5,313 nucleotides of DNA from DASPUI01 sp035622995 (GCA_035622995.1 DASPUI010000138.1:1-5313), one strand, 5' to 3'; counted from the first letter of the stretch, positions 1 through 5,313 are shown. Notes: a model not told the origin generated them from the sequence alone. Made by a program: numbers and translations.

Positions 1-1
1 G

Positions 2-106
2 ATTCAAAGCGATCAAGGCAAGGGTTTGGTTGTGATGATTCGGCTCCCCTACATCGACAAACGCGTCCGCATGCTCGAAGCAGGAAATAAAATTGCGACG
101 AGCTGA
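2..106 (+). CDS. C-terminal fragment of an unidentified protein (possibly the end of a GHKL/histidine-kinase ATPase domain)
   Basis: An open frame enters from the left edge and runs 34 codons to a TGA at 104-106. It is the only one of the three + frames that stays open this far: the frame starting at base 1 stops at 88-90 and the third stops within about 35 bases. The encoded tail has a normal amino-acid mix and mostly G/C third positions. It contains SDQGKGLVVMIRLP, which fits the S-x-x-G-x-G-x-x-v-x-i-x-L-P pattern that often closes the HATPase_c domain of sensor histidine kinases. After that come about 20 mixed, partly basic residues. The kinase link is inference from one short motif; the fragment could equally be another protein. 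It points towards nrdJ, and the two stop codons are only 9 bases apart. No terminator hairpin is visible between them. Confidence 0.42.
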   Translation: MQSDQGKGLVVMIRLPYIDKRVRMLEAGNKIATS

Positions 107-115
107 GAGAAACAA

Positions 116-3100
116 TCAGCTACAGCCCTGGCTGGTGCCGCATTCGGTACAGACGCCGCAGGCGCCGGCCCGAATGACTTTGTCGGACCCGCAGTGGGAG
201 CAAACAATGTCCATGAACATGTTGCCAAGCGCTTCCTGGACCCGGTCGGCGTGGCTCTGGCCGTTGGTGACAACACGCGGTTCGCCTTCGTTCGGGCAAT
301 CATTGGTGATCACATCCAGAATTTCTTTTTCGCCAGTCCGCGCCAGATCCGACACCGGACGGTTGAGCGCTTTCTTTTCCATCTCGGGAATCTCCTTCAA
401 CGGCAGCTCCGGTTGTCCCCGACCGGGCGAGGTCGCTTCCTTGTAGCCTTTGATGAATTGGCAGGCGAGCCAGCGAAAGACGTAATCGGTGATGCTGGTG
501 GCGTTGCGAATATCGGGATTCTTGGTGAACCCGCTCGGCTCGAACCGCTGATAAGCGAATTTTTTGACTAGCGACTCCAGCGGCACGCCATATTGCAACG
601 CGATCGAAGTGAGCGTGCCGACGGTGTCCATTAAACCGCCGATGGTGCTGCCTTCTTTCGACATGGTGATGAAAAGTTCGCCCGGTTGATTGTCCTCGTA
701 CAAACCGACGGTGATGTACCCTTCATGCCCGGCGATCTCGAACCGATGCGTTAACGACATCCGCGTGTCGGGCATGCGGTGCCGGATTGGTTTGTCCACT
801 TTGCCTCGCAACATCGACAATTCTTCTTCCAGCTGGAGGACGCGTTTCTGGAAATCGTCGCGTTCGACCGTGATGTCGAGGGCAACTTCACCATTGTCGG
901 CCCCGCCCATATCGCGCGTTTTGCGGGTGTTGAGGGGCGCGGATCGTTTGGAGCCTTCGCGGTAAATCGCGATCGATTTCAAACCGAGTCGCCAGCCTTC
1001 GATATAGCTGTTCATGATGTCGTCCACTGTCGCCGCTTCGGGCAGATTGACCGTCTTGGAGATCGCGCCGCTCAAAAACGGTTGCGCGGCCGCCATCATT
1101 CGGAGATGCGCCATATAATTAAGAGACCGCTCGCCTTTGAACGGTTTGAACGCGCAATCAAAGATCGATAAATGCTCCGGCTTCAATCCCGAAGAAATGG
1201 TTGAGCCGTCGGAATCGAGCACATCCTCGATGGTGTCGAATGCGTCGATGTGCGCGATGATGCGATCGATCTCTTCCGAATTGTATCCGAGTTTTTCCAG
1301 CGCCGGTTTGACCGTTTGATTGACAATTTTCAACATGCCGCCGCCGGCCAGCAGTTTGTATTTCACCAGGGCGATGTCCGGCTCGATCCCGGTGGTGTCG
1401 CAATCCATCAGGAAACTGATCGTGCCGGTCGGCGCAAGAACGGTGACCTGCGCATTGCGATAACCGTGACGTTTGCCGAGCTCAGCCGCGCGTTTCCAGG
1501 TTTTCGTCGCTTCCTTTTTTAGATAACCGAATTCATCCACGTCCGGAATGTCGTTCACCGCGCATTTGTGCAGATCGATGACTTCGAGCATTGGTGCCAC
1601 GTTGCTCTTCGAAACCGGTTTCGCTACGCCGCTGCAGCGCGCATCTTTGTAACCGGGAAACGCGCCCATCGTTTGAGCCATCCGCGCACTTTGTTCGTAG
1701 GCTTCGCCGGTCATGATGGACGTGACCGCGCCACACAAAGCGCGCCCTTCCACGCTGTCGTAGCCGTAACCGTAGCTCATGATCAGCGATCCGAGATTGG
1801 CGTAACCAAGCCCGAGCGTGCGGAAAATGTGCGAGTTCTCGGCGATTTCCTTGATCGGATAACTCGCGTTATCGACAATGATTTCCTGGGCGGTGATGAA
1901 AACGCGCACCGCCGCTTTGAATCGCTGGAGATCGAACACGCCGTCTACGGTTTTGAATTTCATTAAATTCAGCGACGCGAGATTGCAGGCGGTATTGTCG
2001 AGAAAAAGATATTCGCTGCACGGATTAGTCGAATTCTGGCGGTCAGTGCCTTTGCAGGTGTGCCATTTGTGAATGGTGGTATCGAACTGAATTCCGGGAT
2101 CGCCACAGACGTGCGTGCCTTCCGCAATTTTTCGCAGGAGCGTGCGCGCATTCTTGCATTCGCACGGTTCGCCATCGGTTACGCGGCGGGTCCACCATTC
2201 GCGGCCCTCCAGCGCTGCTTCCATGAATTCGTCGCTCACGCGCGCGCTCAGATTTTCATTTTGGTACATGACCGAGCCGTAGGCGTCGCCGTTGTAACTG
2301 CCGTCGTAACCTTGCTCGATCAACGCCCACGCTTTTTTCTCTTCCCTTTGTTTCGCATCGATGAACTCCTCAATGTCGGGGTGCCAATCTTTTAATGTGT
2401 TCATCTTGGCCGCGCGCCGCGTCTTGCCGCCGCTCTTCACTACGTTGGCCACCTGATCGTAAACTTTCAGGAACGACAACGGTCCGCTCGGCTTGCCGCC
2501 GCCGCTCAATTTTTCACGCGTCGACCGGAGGGTGGAGAGATCGGTCCCAGTGCCGCTGCCGTACTTGAAGAGCATCGCTTCGCTGGTCGCGAGACGCATG
2601 ATGTCTTCCATGGTGTCGTCCACGTCCTGGATGAAGCAGGCGCTGCCCTGCGGATATTCGTATTGGGTCGGCGCGCGCTCGGCCAAGCCGGTTTCGCGAT
2701 TATAAAAGTAATTTCCTGCGCCGGCGTCCTTGCCGATCCCGTATTGATGATACAAACCGACGTTAAACCAGACCGGCGAGTTGAACGCGCCGTGTTGATT
2801 CACGCAAAGCCAGGTCAATTCGTCATAAAAAATATCCGCGGCTTCCTGGTCTGCGAAATAGCCGTCCGCGATTCCCCAATCCGTGATCGTGCGCGTGACG
2901 CGATGAACGAGTTGGCGCACCGAAGTCTCGCGGCCGCCTTTGCGCGGATCGGTGCCGTGCGCGATATCGCCGTAAAAATACTTCGAGACGGCGATTTTCG
3001 TCGCCAACGCGCTCCAGCCTTTTGGAACCTCGATGTTCTCCTGTTTGAAAATTACTTTGCCGCCGTCGTCCGTAATCTCCGCAGTGCGTCGCTCCCATTC

Positions 3101-3259
3101 GATTTGATCGAACGGCGCGAGTGCCGGGTCGCTGAACACCCGCTCGAAACGCAAGCCGCCGTTTTTCTTTTTGGCCGATCGAGCTGTTCTACGATCGGTT
3201 GACTTGCGCGACGACTTGTTCAAAGCGGAGGGCGAAATCCCAGGTTTAAGTTGAATCAT
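116..3259 (-). CDS. nrdJ: Adenosylcobalamin-dependent (class II) ribonucleoside-diphosphate reductase, NrdJ
   Basis: This cytosolic enzyme reduces ribonucleotides to deoxyribonucleotides for DNA synthesis. Adenosylcobalamin generates the active-site thiyl radical, so neither oxygen nor a separate radical subunit is needed. The protein has 1047 residues. The large-subunit catalytic barrel spans roughly residues 85-770. Visible landmarks are C208 (GSACFI) and C425 (NTACNLASLNL), the expected redox pair; the N-x-C-x-E active-site triad N412, C414, E416 (NPCSE); and the phosphate-binding loop PTGTIS at 610-615. Around 800-820 is a short, probably helical linker, followed by a TSCPD-type domain at about 835-912. 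The C-terminal tail carries C1020, C1023, C1034, C1037, C1040 and C1046, a zinc-ribbon or redox-shuttle cysteine cluster typical of long bacterial NrdJ. There is no intein or frameshift. The N-terminus (about 33 residues) is a basic, Ser-rich extension ahead of the conserved GLRFERVFSDP. The ATG at 3259 is chosen because an in-frame TAA lies 18 bases upstream (3275-3277) and the next in-frame ATG is at residue 217. No clear Shine-Dalgarno precedes it. No nrdA/nrdB partner is visible, as expected for a one-subunit enzyme. Confidence 0.97.
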   Translation of the reverse strand: MIQLKPGISPSALNKSSRKSTDRRTARSAKKKNGGLRFERVFSDPALAPFDQIEWERRTAEITDDGGKVIFKQENIEVPKGWSALATKIAVSKYFYGDIAHGTDPRKGGRETSVRQLVHRVTRTITDWGIADGYFADQEAADIFYDELTWLCVNQHGAFNSPVWFNVGLYHQYGIGKDAGAGNYFYNRETGLAERAPTQYEYPQGSACFIQDVDDTMEDIMRLATSEAMLFKYGSGTGTDLSTLRSTREKLSGGGKPSGPLSFLKVYDQVANVVKSGGKTRRAAKMNTLKDWHPDIEEFIDAKQREEKKAWALIEQGYDGSYNGDAYGSVMYQNENLSARVSDEFMEAALEGREWWTRRVTDGEPCECKNARTLLRKIAEGTHVCGDPGIQFDTTIHKWHTCKGTDRQNSTNPCSEYLFLDNTACNLASLNLMKFKTVDGVFDLQRFKAAVRVFITAQEIIVDNASYPIKEIAENSHIFRTLGLGYANLGSLIMSYGYGYDSVEGRALCGAVTSIMTGEAYEQSARMAQTMGAFPGYKDARCSGVAKPVSKSNVAPMLEVIDLHKCAVNDIPDVDEFGYLKKEATKTWKRAAELGKRHGYRNAQVTVLAPTGTISFLMDCDTTGIEPDIALVKYKLLAGGGMLKIVNQTVKPALEKLGYNSEEIDRIIAHIDAFDTIEDVLDSDGSTISSGLKPEHLSIFDCAFKPFKGERSLNYMAHLRMMAAAQPFLSGAISKTVNLPEAATVDDIMNSYIEGWRLGLKSIAIYREGSKRSAPLNTRKTRDMGGADNGEVALDITVERDDFQKRVLQLEEELSMLRGKVDKPIRHRMPDTRMSLTHRFEIAGHEGYITVGLYEDNQPGELFITMSKEGSTIGGLMDTVGTLTSIALQYGVPLESLVKKFAYQRFEPSGFTKNPDIRNATSITDYVFRWLACQFIKGYKEATSPGRGQPELPLKEIPEMEKKALNRPVSDLARTGEKEILDVITNDCPNEGEPRVVTNGQSHADRVQEALGNMFMDIVCSHCGSDKVIRAGACGVCTECGTSQGCS

Positions 3260-3377
3260 GGCTAGGCGGTCCGGTTAAAGGTTGTGAACGGCTGGTAAAT
3301 ACCTGCGAAGAGCCCAGCTAATAACCTGTGAATTCTGGCGAATAACAAGTAATAGATGAGCCGTTCGGCGGATATAC

Positions 3378-3407
3378 AATATGCGGTGCAGAACGGACTC
3401 AAATCAA
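3378..3407 (-). promoter_or_regulatory. Possible sigma-70-type promoter for nrdJ
   Basis: On the minus strand a -35-like TTGATT (3402-3407) is followed after 18 bases by a -10-like CATATT (3378-3383). Each matches consensus at four of six positions. Transcription would start near 3371, giving a leader of about 110 bases before the nrdJ ATG. The -10 lies between the arms of a 6-bp inverted repeat, CCGTTC (3361-3366) and GAACGG (3391-3396), which could be an operator. The match is modest, and read-through from the upstream tRNA-Ser gene is an alternative source of nrdJ mRNA. Confidence 0.28.
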
Positions 3408-3436
3408 GAGTTTAATTGTAACATTTTCTGAATTGC

Positions 3437-3456
3437 AAAAGTCCGCTCAGGACTCT
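3437..3456 (-). terminator. Weak intrinsic-terminator-like hairpin downstream of tRNA-Ser
   Basis: On the minus strand AGTCC and GGACT form a 5-bp stem around a TGAGC loop. It can be lengthened by a G-T wobble and an A-T pair, and a run of four T overlaps the 3' arm. It lies about 35 bases beyond the tRNA 3' end, a sensible place to stop a tRNA transcript. The stem and T-run are short, so termination would be partial at best. Confidence 0.33.
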
Positions 3457-3489
3457 CGAAGGCTGGTCGGTTTAAATCAGCCAGCGAGC

Positions 3490-3579
3490 TGGCGGAAGGG
3501 GTGGGATTCGAACCCACGGTGGGTTGCCCCACGCTCGATTTCGAGTCGAGTGCCTTAAACCGGACTCAGCCACCCTTCC
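3490..3579 (-). tRNA. tRNA-Ser (anticodon CGA, decodes UCG), with encoded CCA end
   Basis: The minus strand folds into a complete class II (long variable arm) tRNA. The 7-bp acceptor stem is GGAAGGG (3579-3573) with CCCTTCC (3500-3494). The D-arm begins GCTGAG and holds a GG pair in its loop. The anticodon stem is CTCGA/TCGAG around the 7-base loop CTCGAAA, placing the anticodon CGA at 3543-3541. The variable arm is GTGGG-GCAA-CCCAC. The T-arm is GTGGG/CCCAC around TTCGAAT. The discriminator base is G (3493), as usual for serine tRNAs, and CCA is encoded at 3492-3490. The long variable arm and the anticodon both support serine identity. The gene lies upstream of nrdJ on the same strand, separated by about 230 bases. 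An apparent + strand reading frame that starts at 3501 is only the tRNA read backwards. Confidence 0.96.
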
Positions 3580-3618
3580 AGAGAATCAGCGCAACCGGTG
3601 GCGCCGAAATGCGCGTTT

Positions 3619-3646
3619 ATTATGAGGCGCGGCGTGCCGTTTGCAA
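3619..3646 (-). promoter_or_regulatory. Probable sigma-70-type promoter for tRNA-Ser
   Basis: On the minus strand a -35-like TTGCAA (3641-3646, four of six consensus positions) is followed after 16 bases by the -10 CATAAT (3619-3624, five of six). Transcription would begin around 3612, giving a 5' leader of roughly 32 bases for RNase P to remove. It is correctly oriented and placed for the tRNA gene, and is the best -10 element I found in the intergenic regions. Confidence 0.5.
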
Positions 3647-3724
3647 ATTTGCCGAATCGTTCGGAAGCGCATTTTCGTTCGAATCGCGGTCCCTTTTTGC
3701 ACCCGCGACAAACAGGTCTCGTTA

Positions 3725-3776
3725 GGGCTGGTCGCCCACCGGCATCAAATTGCCGGGGAAAATCTTAATTTTCCCC
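3725..3776. repeat. Cluster of three consecutive inverted repeats upstream of the outer-membrane protein gene
   Basis: Three hairpin-forming units lie end to end in 52 bases. First is GGGC (3725-3728) with GCCC (3734-3737) around a 5-base loop. Second is CCGGCA (3739-3744) with TGCCGG (3751-3756) around TCAAAT. Third is GGGGAAAAT (3755-3763) with ATTTTCCCC (3768-3776), a perfect 9-bp stem around CTTA. The second and third share bases 3755-3756, so both cannot form fully at once. A near-consensus -35 sequence, TTGACG, follows at 3778-3783, although no convincing -10 is placed after it. The cluster ends 38 bases before the barrel gene's ATG. It could be an mRNA leader structure or a protein-binding site. 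It lacks the T-run expected of a terminator on either strand. Confidence 0.6.
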
Positions 3777-3814
3777 CTTGACGCCTGCTCAATGAACTCG
3801 CAATCTACGCACTT

Positions 3815-4651
3815 ATGAAGAAATCCTTAACCAAATATTTCTTGGGTTTAGTGTTCGTGTTTGCGGCGGTTACGCTGTGCAACGCCGGCCCGATGCCGGT
3901 GGAGAAAAATGTTGCGCCTGCTCCACCGCCTTGCGATTGGACCGGCTTCTACGTCGGTGTTAACGGTGGCGTCGGTTGGCAGCAATCTCGATTCACCGAC
4001 AACGATTATGCCGGGTATGAGGGTTACTACGAAATCCAGCAAGGCGGGACCGCCACCTGGGACAACGTTAATGGCGTAATCGGCGGTCAGATTGGCTTCA
4101 ACTATCAATGGAAAGATTTAGTGCTTGGCATCGAGGCGGACGCTGATTACAGCGGCAACAGCATCAACAAAGCTCGCCTTTACGGCACGTATGAAACTTC
4201 GCGCCCGGAAAACTGGGGCTGGTACGACAAAGCCAGAGTTGATTTTCAAGGATCAGTCCGGGCTCGCGTCGGTATTTCGTTGCTCGACAATAAAGCGCTG
4301 ATCTACATGACCGGTGGCGCGGCTTTCGTGCATGGTGAATGGAAGGAATACGCTGCCTATTACACCTCGGATGAGGACGGTTATTACGATATGTGGTGGA
4401 ATGGCAATGACTGGCGCTGGGGTCTGATCGGCGGCGTTGGAATGGAGTACCGGCTCAATTGCCACTGGAGTATTAAAGCGGAAGGTCTGTACACTTGGCT
4501 GGCCGAAGATCAGCAGGATCCAAAGTACCTGGCAGATAGTTACTGGAGCACTTATGGTGGCGCGCAAAAGTACACGTTCGGTGACGAGCTCTATTCGTTC
4601 CGGGTTGGTGTAAACTACAACTTCGGCAGTTTCGGTTTGTTCGGACACTAA
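3815..4651 (+). CDS. Outer-membrane beta-barrel protein (OmpA/OmpX-like small porin family, OMP_b-brl type)
   Basis: The 278-residue product has a clear Sec signal peptide: basic MKKSLTK, a hydrophobic core to about residue 22, and probable cleavage after A24. A Pro-rich linker (26-39) follows, then the WTGFYVGVNGG opening typical of Omp25/Omp31-like barrels. Alternating-residue amphipathic strands can be read at about 43-60, 84-99, 102-117, 141-157, 161-176, 202-215, 218-229 and 260-271. They are joined by tight turns and four long loops, which fits an eight-stranded barrel. The loops (61-83, 118-140, 177-201, 230-259) are rich in Tyr, Trp and Asp. The last strand, FRVGVNYNF, resembles the aromatic-ended BAM recognition signal, but eight further residues (GSFGLFGH) follow it. 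Cysteines C40 and C216 both fall on the predicted periplasmic side. No Shine-Dalgarno precedes the ATG; this start is chosen because it gives an intact signal peptide. The gene is followed by its own terminator, so it is probably monocistronic. The exact role is unknown; structural or adhesive roles are more typical for this fold than wide-pore transport. Confidence 0.88.
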   Translation: MKKSLTKYFLGLVFVFAAVTLCNAGPMPVEKNVAPAPPPCDWTGFYVGVNGGVGWQQSRFTDNDYAGYEGYYEIQQGGTATWDNVNGVIGGQIGFNYQWKDLVLGIEADADYSGNSINKARLYGTYETSRPENWGWYDKARVDFQGSVRARVGISLLDNKALIYMTGGAAFVHGEWKEYAAYYTSDEDGYYDMWWNGNDWRWGLIGGVGMEYRLNCHWSIKAEGLYTWLAEDQQDPKYLADSYWSTYGGAQKYTFGDELYSFRVGVNYNFGSFGLFGH

Positions 4652-4679
4652 ACCATCCGTTCGTTAGGCCTGTAATTTG

Positions 4680-4714
4680 AAAGACCGGCGCATGCTTATT
4701 GCGCCGGTCTTTTT
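4680..4714 (+). terminator. Strong intrinsic (Rho-independent) terminator of the outer-membrane protein gene
   Basis: GACCGGCGCA (4683-4692) pairs perfectly with TGCGCCGGTC (4700-4709) around a 7-base loop. The A's at 4680-4682 extend the stem against the T-run, which covers 4710-4714. The GC-rich stem of at least 10 bp plus five T's is a textbook terminator, 28 bases after the barrel gene's TAA. With A's on its 5' side it could act weakly on the other strand too. Confidence 0.92.
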
Positions 4715-4734
4715 GCTGTACGTTCGGATGCAAA

Positions 4735-4769
4735 CATCAAAACTTGATGAGATTTGCTGTAGTTTTGAT
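4735..4769. repeat. Overlapping inverted repeats in the spacer before the last gene (possible operator)
   Basis: ATCAAAACT (4736-4744) is repeated in perfect inverted orientation as AGTTTTGAT (4761-4769), 16 bases apart. The left arm is also part of a smaller palindrome, CATCAA-AAC-TTGATG (4735-4749). The two folds are mutually exclusive. They occupy the only spacer between the terminator and the gene at 4804, where a promoter should lie, so a regulator binding site is a reasonable inference. No convincing -35/-10 pair was found here. Confidence 0.45.
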
Positions 4770-4803
4770 TGATCTCTCCGTAGATTCGCCGAAATCACGA
4801 GTT

Positions 4804-5313
4804 ATGATCATTCGATCAGCAGTTTGGAGATGGCTTTTAACCCTTTGCGTTCCCTGCGCTGCGCTGGCCATCGTCGGGCGGCAGGTTTATCTCAGTACAC
4901 ACTACGGATTGTCCACCTGGAAAGGCGGAGGTATGGGTATGTTCGCGGCCGCGGATGAACTTGCCAACCGGTACGCCAAGATTTTCCTGGTCCATTCCGA
5001 CGGAAACCGCGACCCGCTCGTCCAGCTCACCCCTGAGGACGAGGATTTATTGAGTCGCGCTTTGGAGTATCCAACTCGGAAAAATTTTCTGCGTGCCGCA
5101 ACGCAGATCGGGAATGAGAACTGGATACCGGCGTTTCAGCGCCGGCCGGTTTTGCGCGTCAATGGTGATGGCAATCCGGTGAGTGCAGAAGACAAAGCCT
5201 ACCGCGTGATGGTAGCGTCACCGCTGCGGTCGGAGAAGGAGGATAAAAACCCGAGCGTGGAAATTCAGTTTTGGAAGCTCACCTACGATCCGCATACCAG
5301 GCGTTTGCATTGC
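4804..5313 (+). CDS. Unidentified membrane-anchored or exported protein, 5' part only (gene continues past the right edge)
   Basis: An ATG at 4804 opens a frame of 170 codons with no stop before the window ends. I do not recognise the protein with confidence. Residues 1-10 include R4, R9 and W8/W10, followed by a hydrophobic stretch at about 10-25 that could be an uncleaved membrane anchor or a signal sequence. Next comes a distinctive Gly-rich segment, STHYGLSTWKGGGMGMF (31-47), then a mixed, soluble-looking region with no further obvious membrane span. It includes an acidic patch (PEDEDLL, about 77-83) and a Lys/Glu-rich stretch (SEKEDK, about 143-148). The Gly-rich segment vaguely recalls small proteins encoded beside HTTM/gamma-carboxylase-like membrane proteins in other bacteria; this is recollection, not verified. 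No strong Shine-Dalgarno precedes the ATG (only CGAG a few bases upstream). The barrel gene's terminator upstream suggests a separate transcription unit. Codon use looks normal for the window. Confidence 0.75.
   Translation, partial: MIIRSAVWRWLLTLCVPCAALAIVGRQVYLSTHYGLSTWKGGGMGMFAAADELANRYAKIFLVHSDGNRDPLVQLTPEDEDLLSRALEYPTRKNFLRAATQIGNENWIPAFQRRPVLRVNGDGNPVSAEDKAYRVMVASPLRSEKEDKNPSVEIQFWKLTYDPHTRRLHC

Noticed and set aside
2663..3202. A 179-codon + strand frame opposite nrdJ, and other shorter frames inside nrdJ on both strands
   Set aside because: The opposite strand encodes conserved NrdJ sequence throughout, and these frames have no recognisable protein features; they are by-products of GC-biased codon use.
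116..3259. Intein or frameshift in nrdJ
   Set aside because: The conserved motifs follow each other without a large insertion and the frame is uninterrupted.
3345..3386. A pair of NrdR boxes upstream of nrdJ
   Set aside because: The AT-rich segments near 3371-3386 and 3345-3360 match the ACAC-centred palindrome at fewer than half or about half of positions, too weak to call.
3260..3489. Cobalamin riboswitch controlling the B12-dependent nrdJ
   Set aside because: I looked for the conserved B12-box core (GCCACTG-like) on the minus strand and did not find it, nor the surrounding multi-helix architecture.
3490..3579. tRNA-Ser as an integration site for a mobile element
   Set aside because: No integrase, no direct repeat of the tRNA 3' end and no atypical composition are seen in the window.
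3501..3725. A 74-codon + strand frame beginning MGFEPTVGCPT
   Set aside because: Its first part is the reverse complement of the tRNA-Ser gene, a well-known source of false protein calls, and the rest crosses the tRNA promoter.
3860..3883. Lipoprotein signal (lipobox) in the barrel protein, VTLC
   Set aside because: The residue before the Cys is Leu rather than Gly, Ala or Ser, and an ordinary signal peptidase I site follows at A24.
3848..4733. Minus-strand frames overlapping the barrel gene and its terminator
   Set aside because: They lie antisense to a clear signal-peptide-bearing barrel protein, and one crosses the terminator hairpin; no independent support.

Overview
The window reads as chromosomal DNA from a moderately GC-rich Gram-negative bacterium. 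A free-living soil or freshwater member of the Verrucomicrobiota (Chthoniobacterales-like) is my best guess. That guess rests on general resemblance of the outer-membrane protein and the long B12-dependent ribonucleotide reductase, together with start codons that lack Shine-Dalgarno sequences. No marker gene in the window proves it.

Layout, left to right. At the left edge (2-106, + strand) is the probable C-terminal tail of a gene that begins outside the window; its last residues resemble the end of a histidine-kinase-type ATPase domain. It converges on nrdJ (116-3259, - strand), a full-length adenosylcobalamin-dependent class II ribonucleotide reductase of 1047 residues with all the expected catalytic cysteines. 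Upstream of nrdJ on the same strand lie a non-coding stretch with a possible promoter, a weak terminator-like hairpin, and a complete tRNA-Ser(CGA) gene with an encoded CCA end and a good upstream promoter (3490-3646).

The + strand then takes over. A compact cluster of three consecutive inverted repeats (3725-3776) precedes a gene for a secreted, probably eight-stranded outer-membrane beta-barrel protein (3815-4651). That gene ends in a strong intrinsic terminator (4680-4714). After a short spacer with overlapping inverted repeats, a further + strand gene begins at 4804 and runs off the right edge. It encodes a membrane-anchored or exported protein of unknown function.

The genes do not form a single pathway. 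The content is housekeeping (dNTP supply, translation) next to envelope genes. I found no mobile element, CRISPR array, phage gene or defence system, and nothing that clearly amounts to a new biological system. The points most worth a second look are the hairpin cluster before the barrel gene, the paired periplasmic cysteines in the barrel, the tRNA 3' trailer that can pair with its own CCA end, and the unrecognised truncated gene at the right edge.
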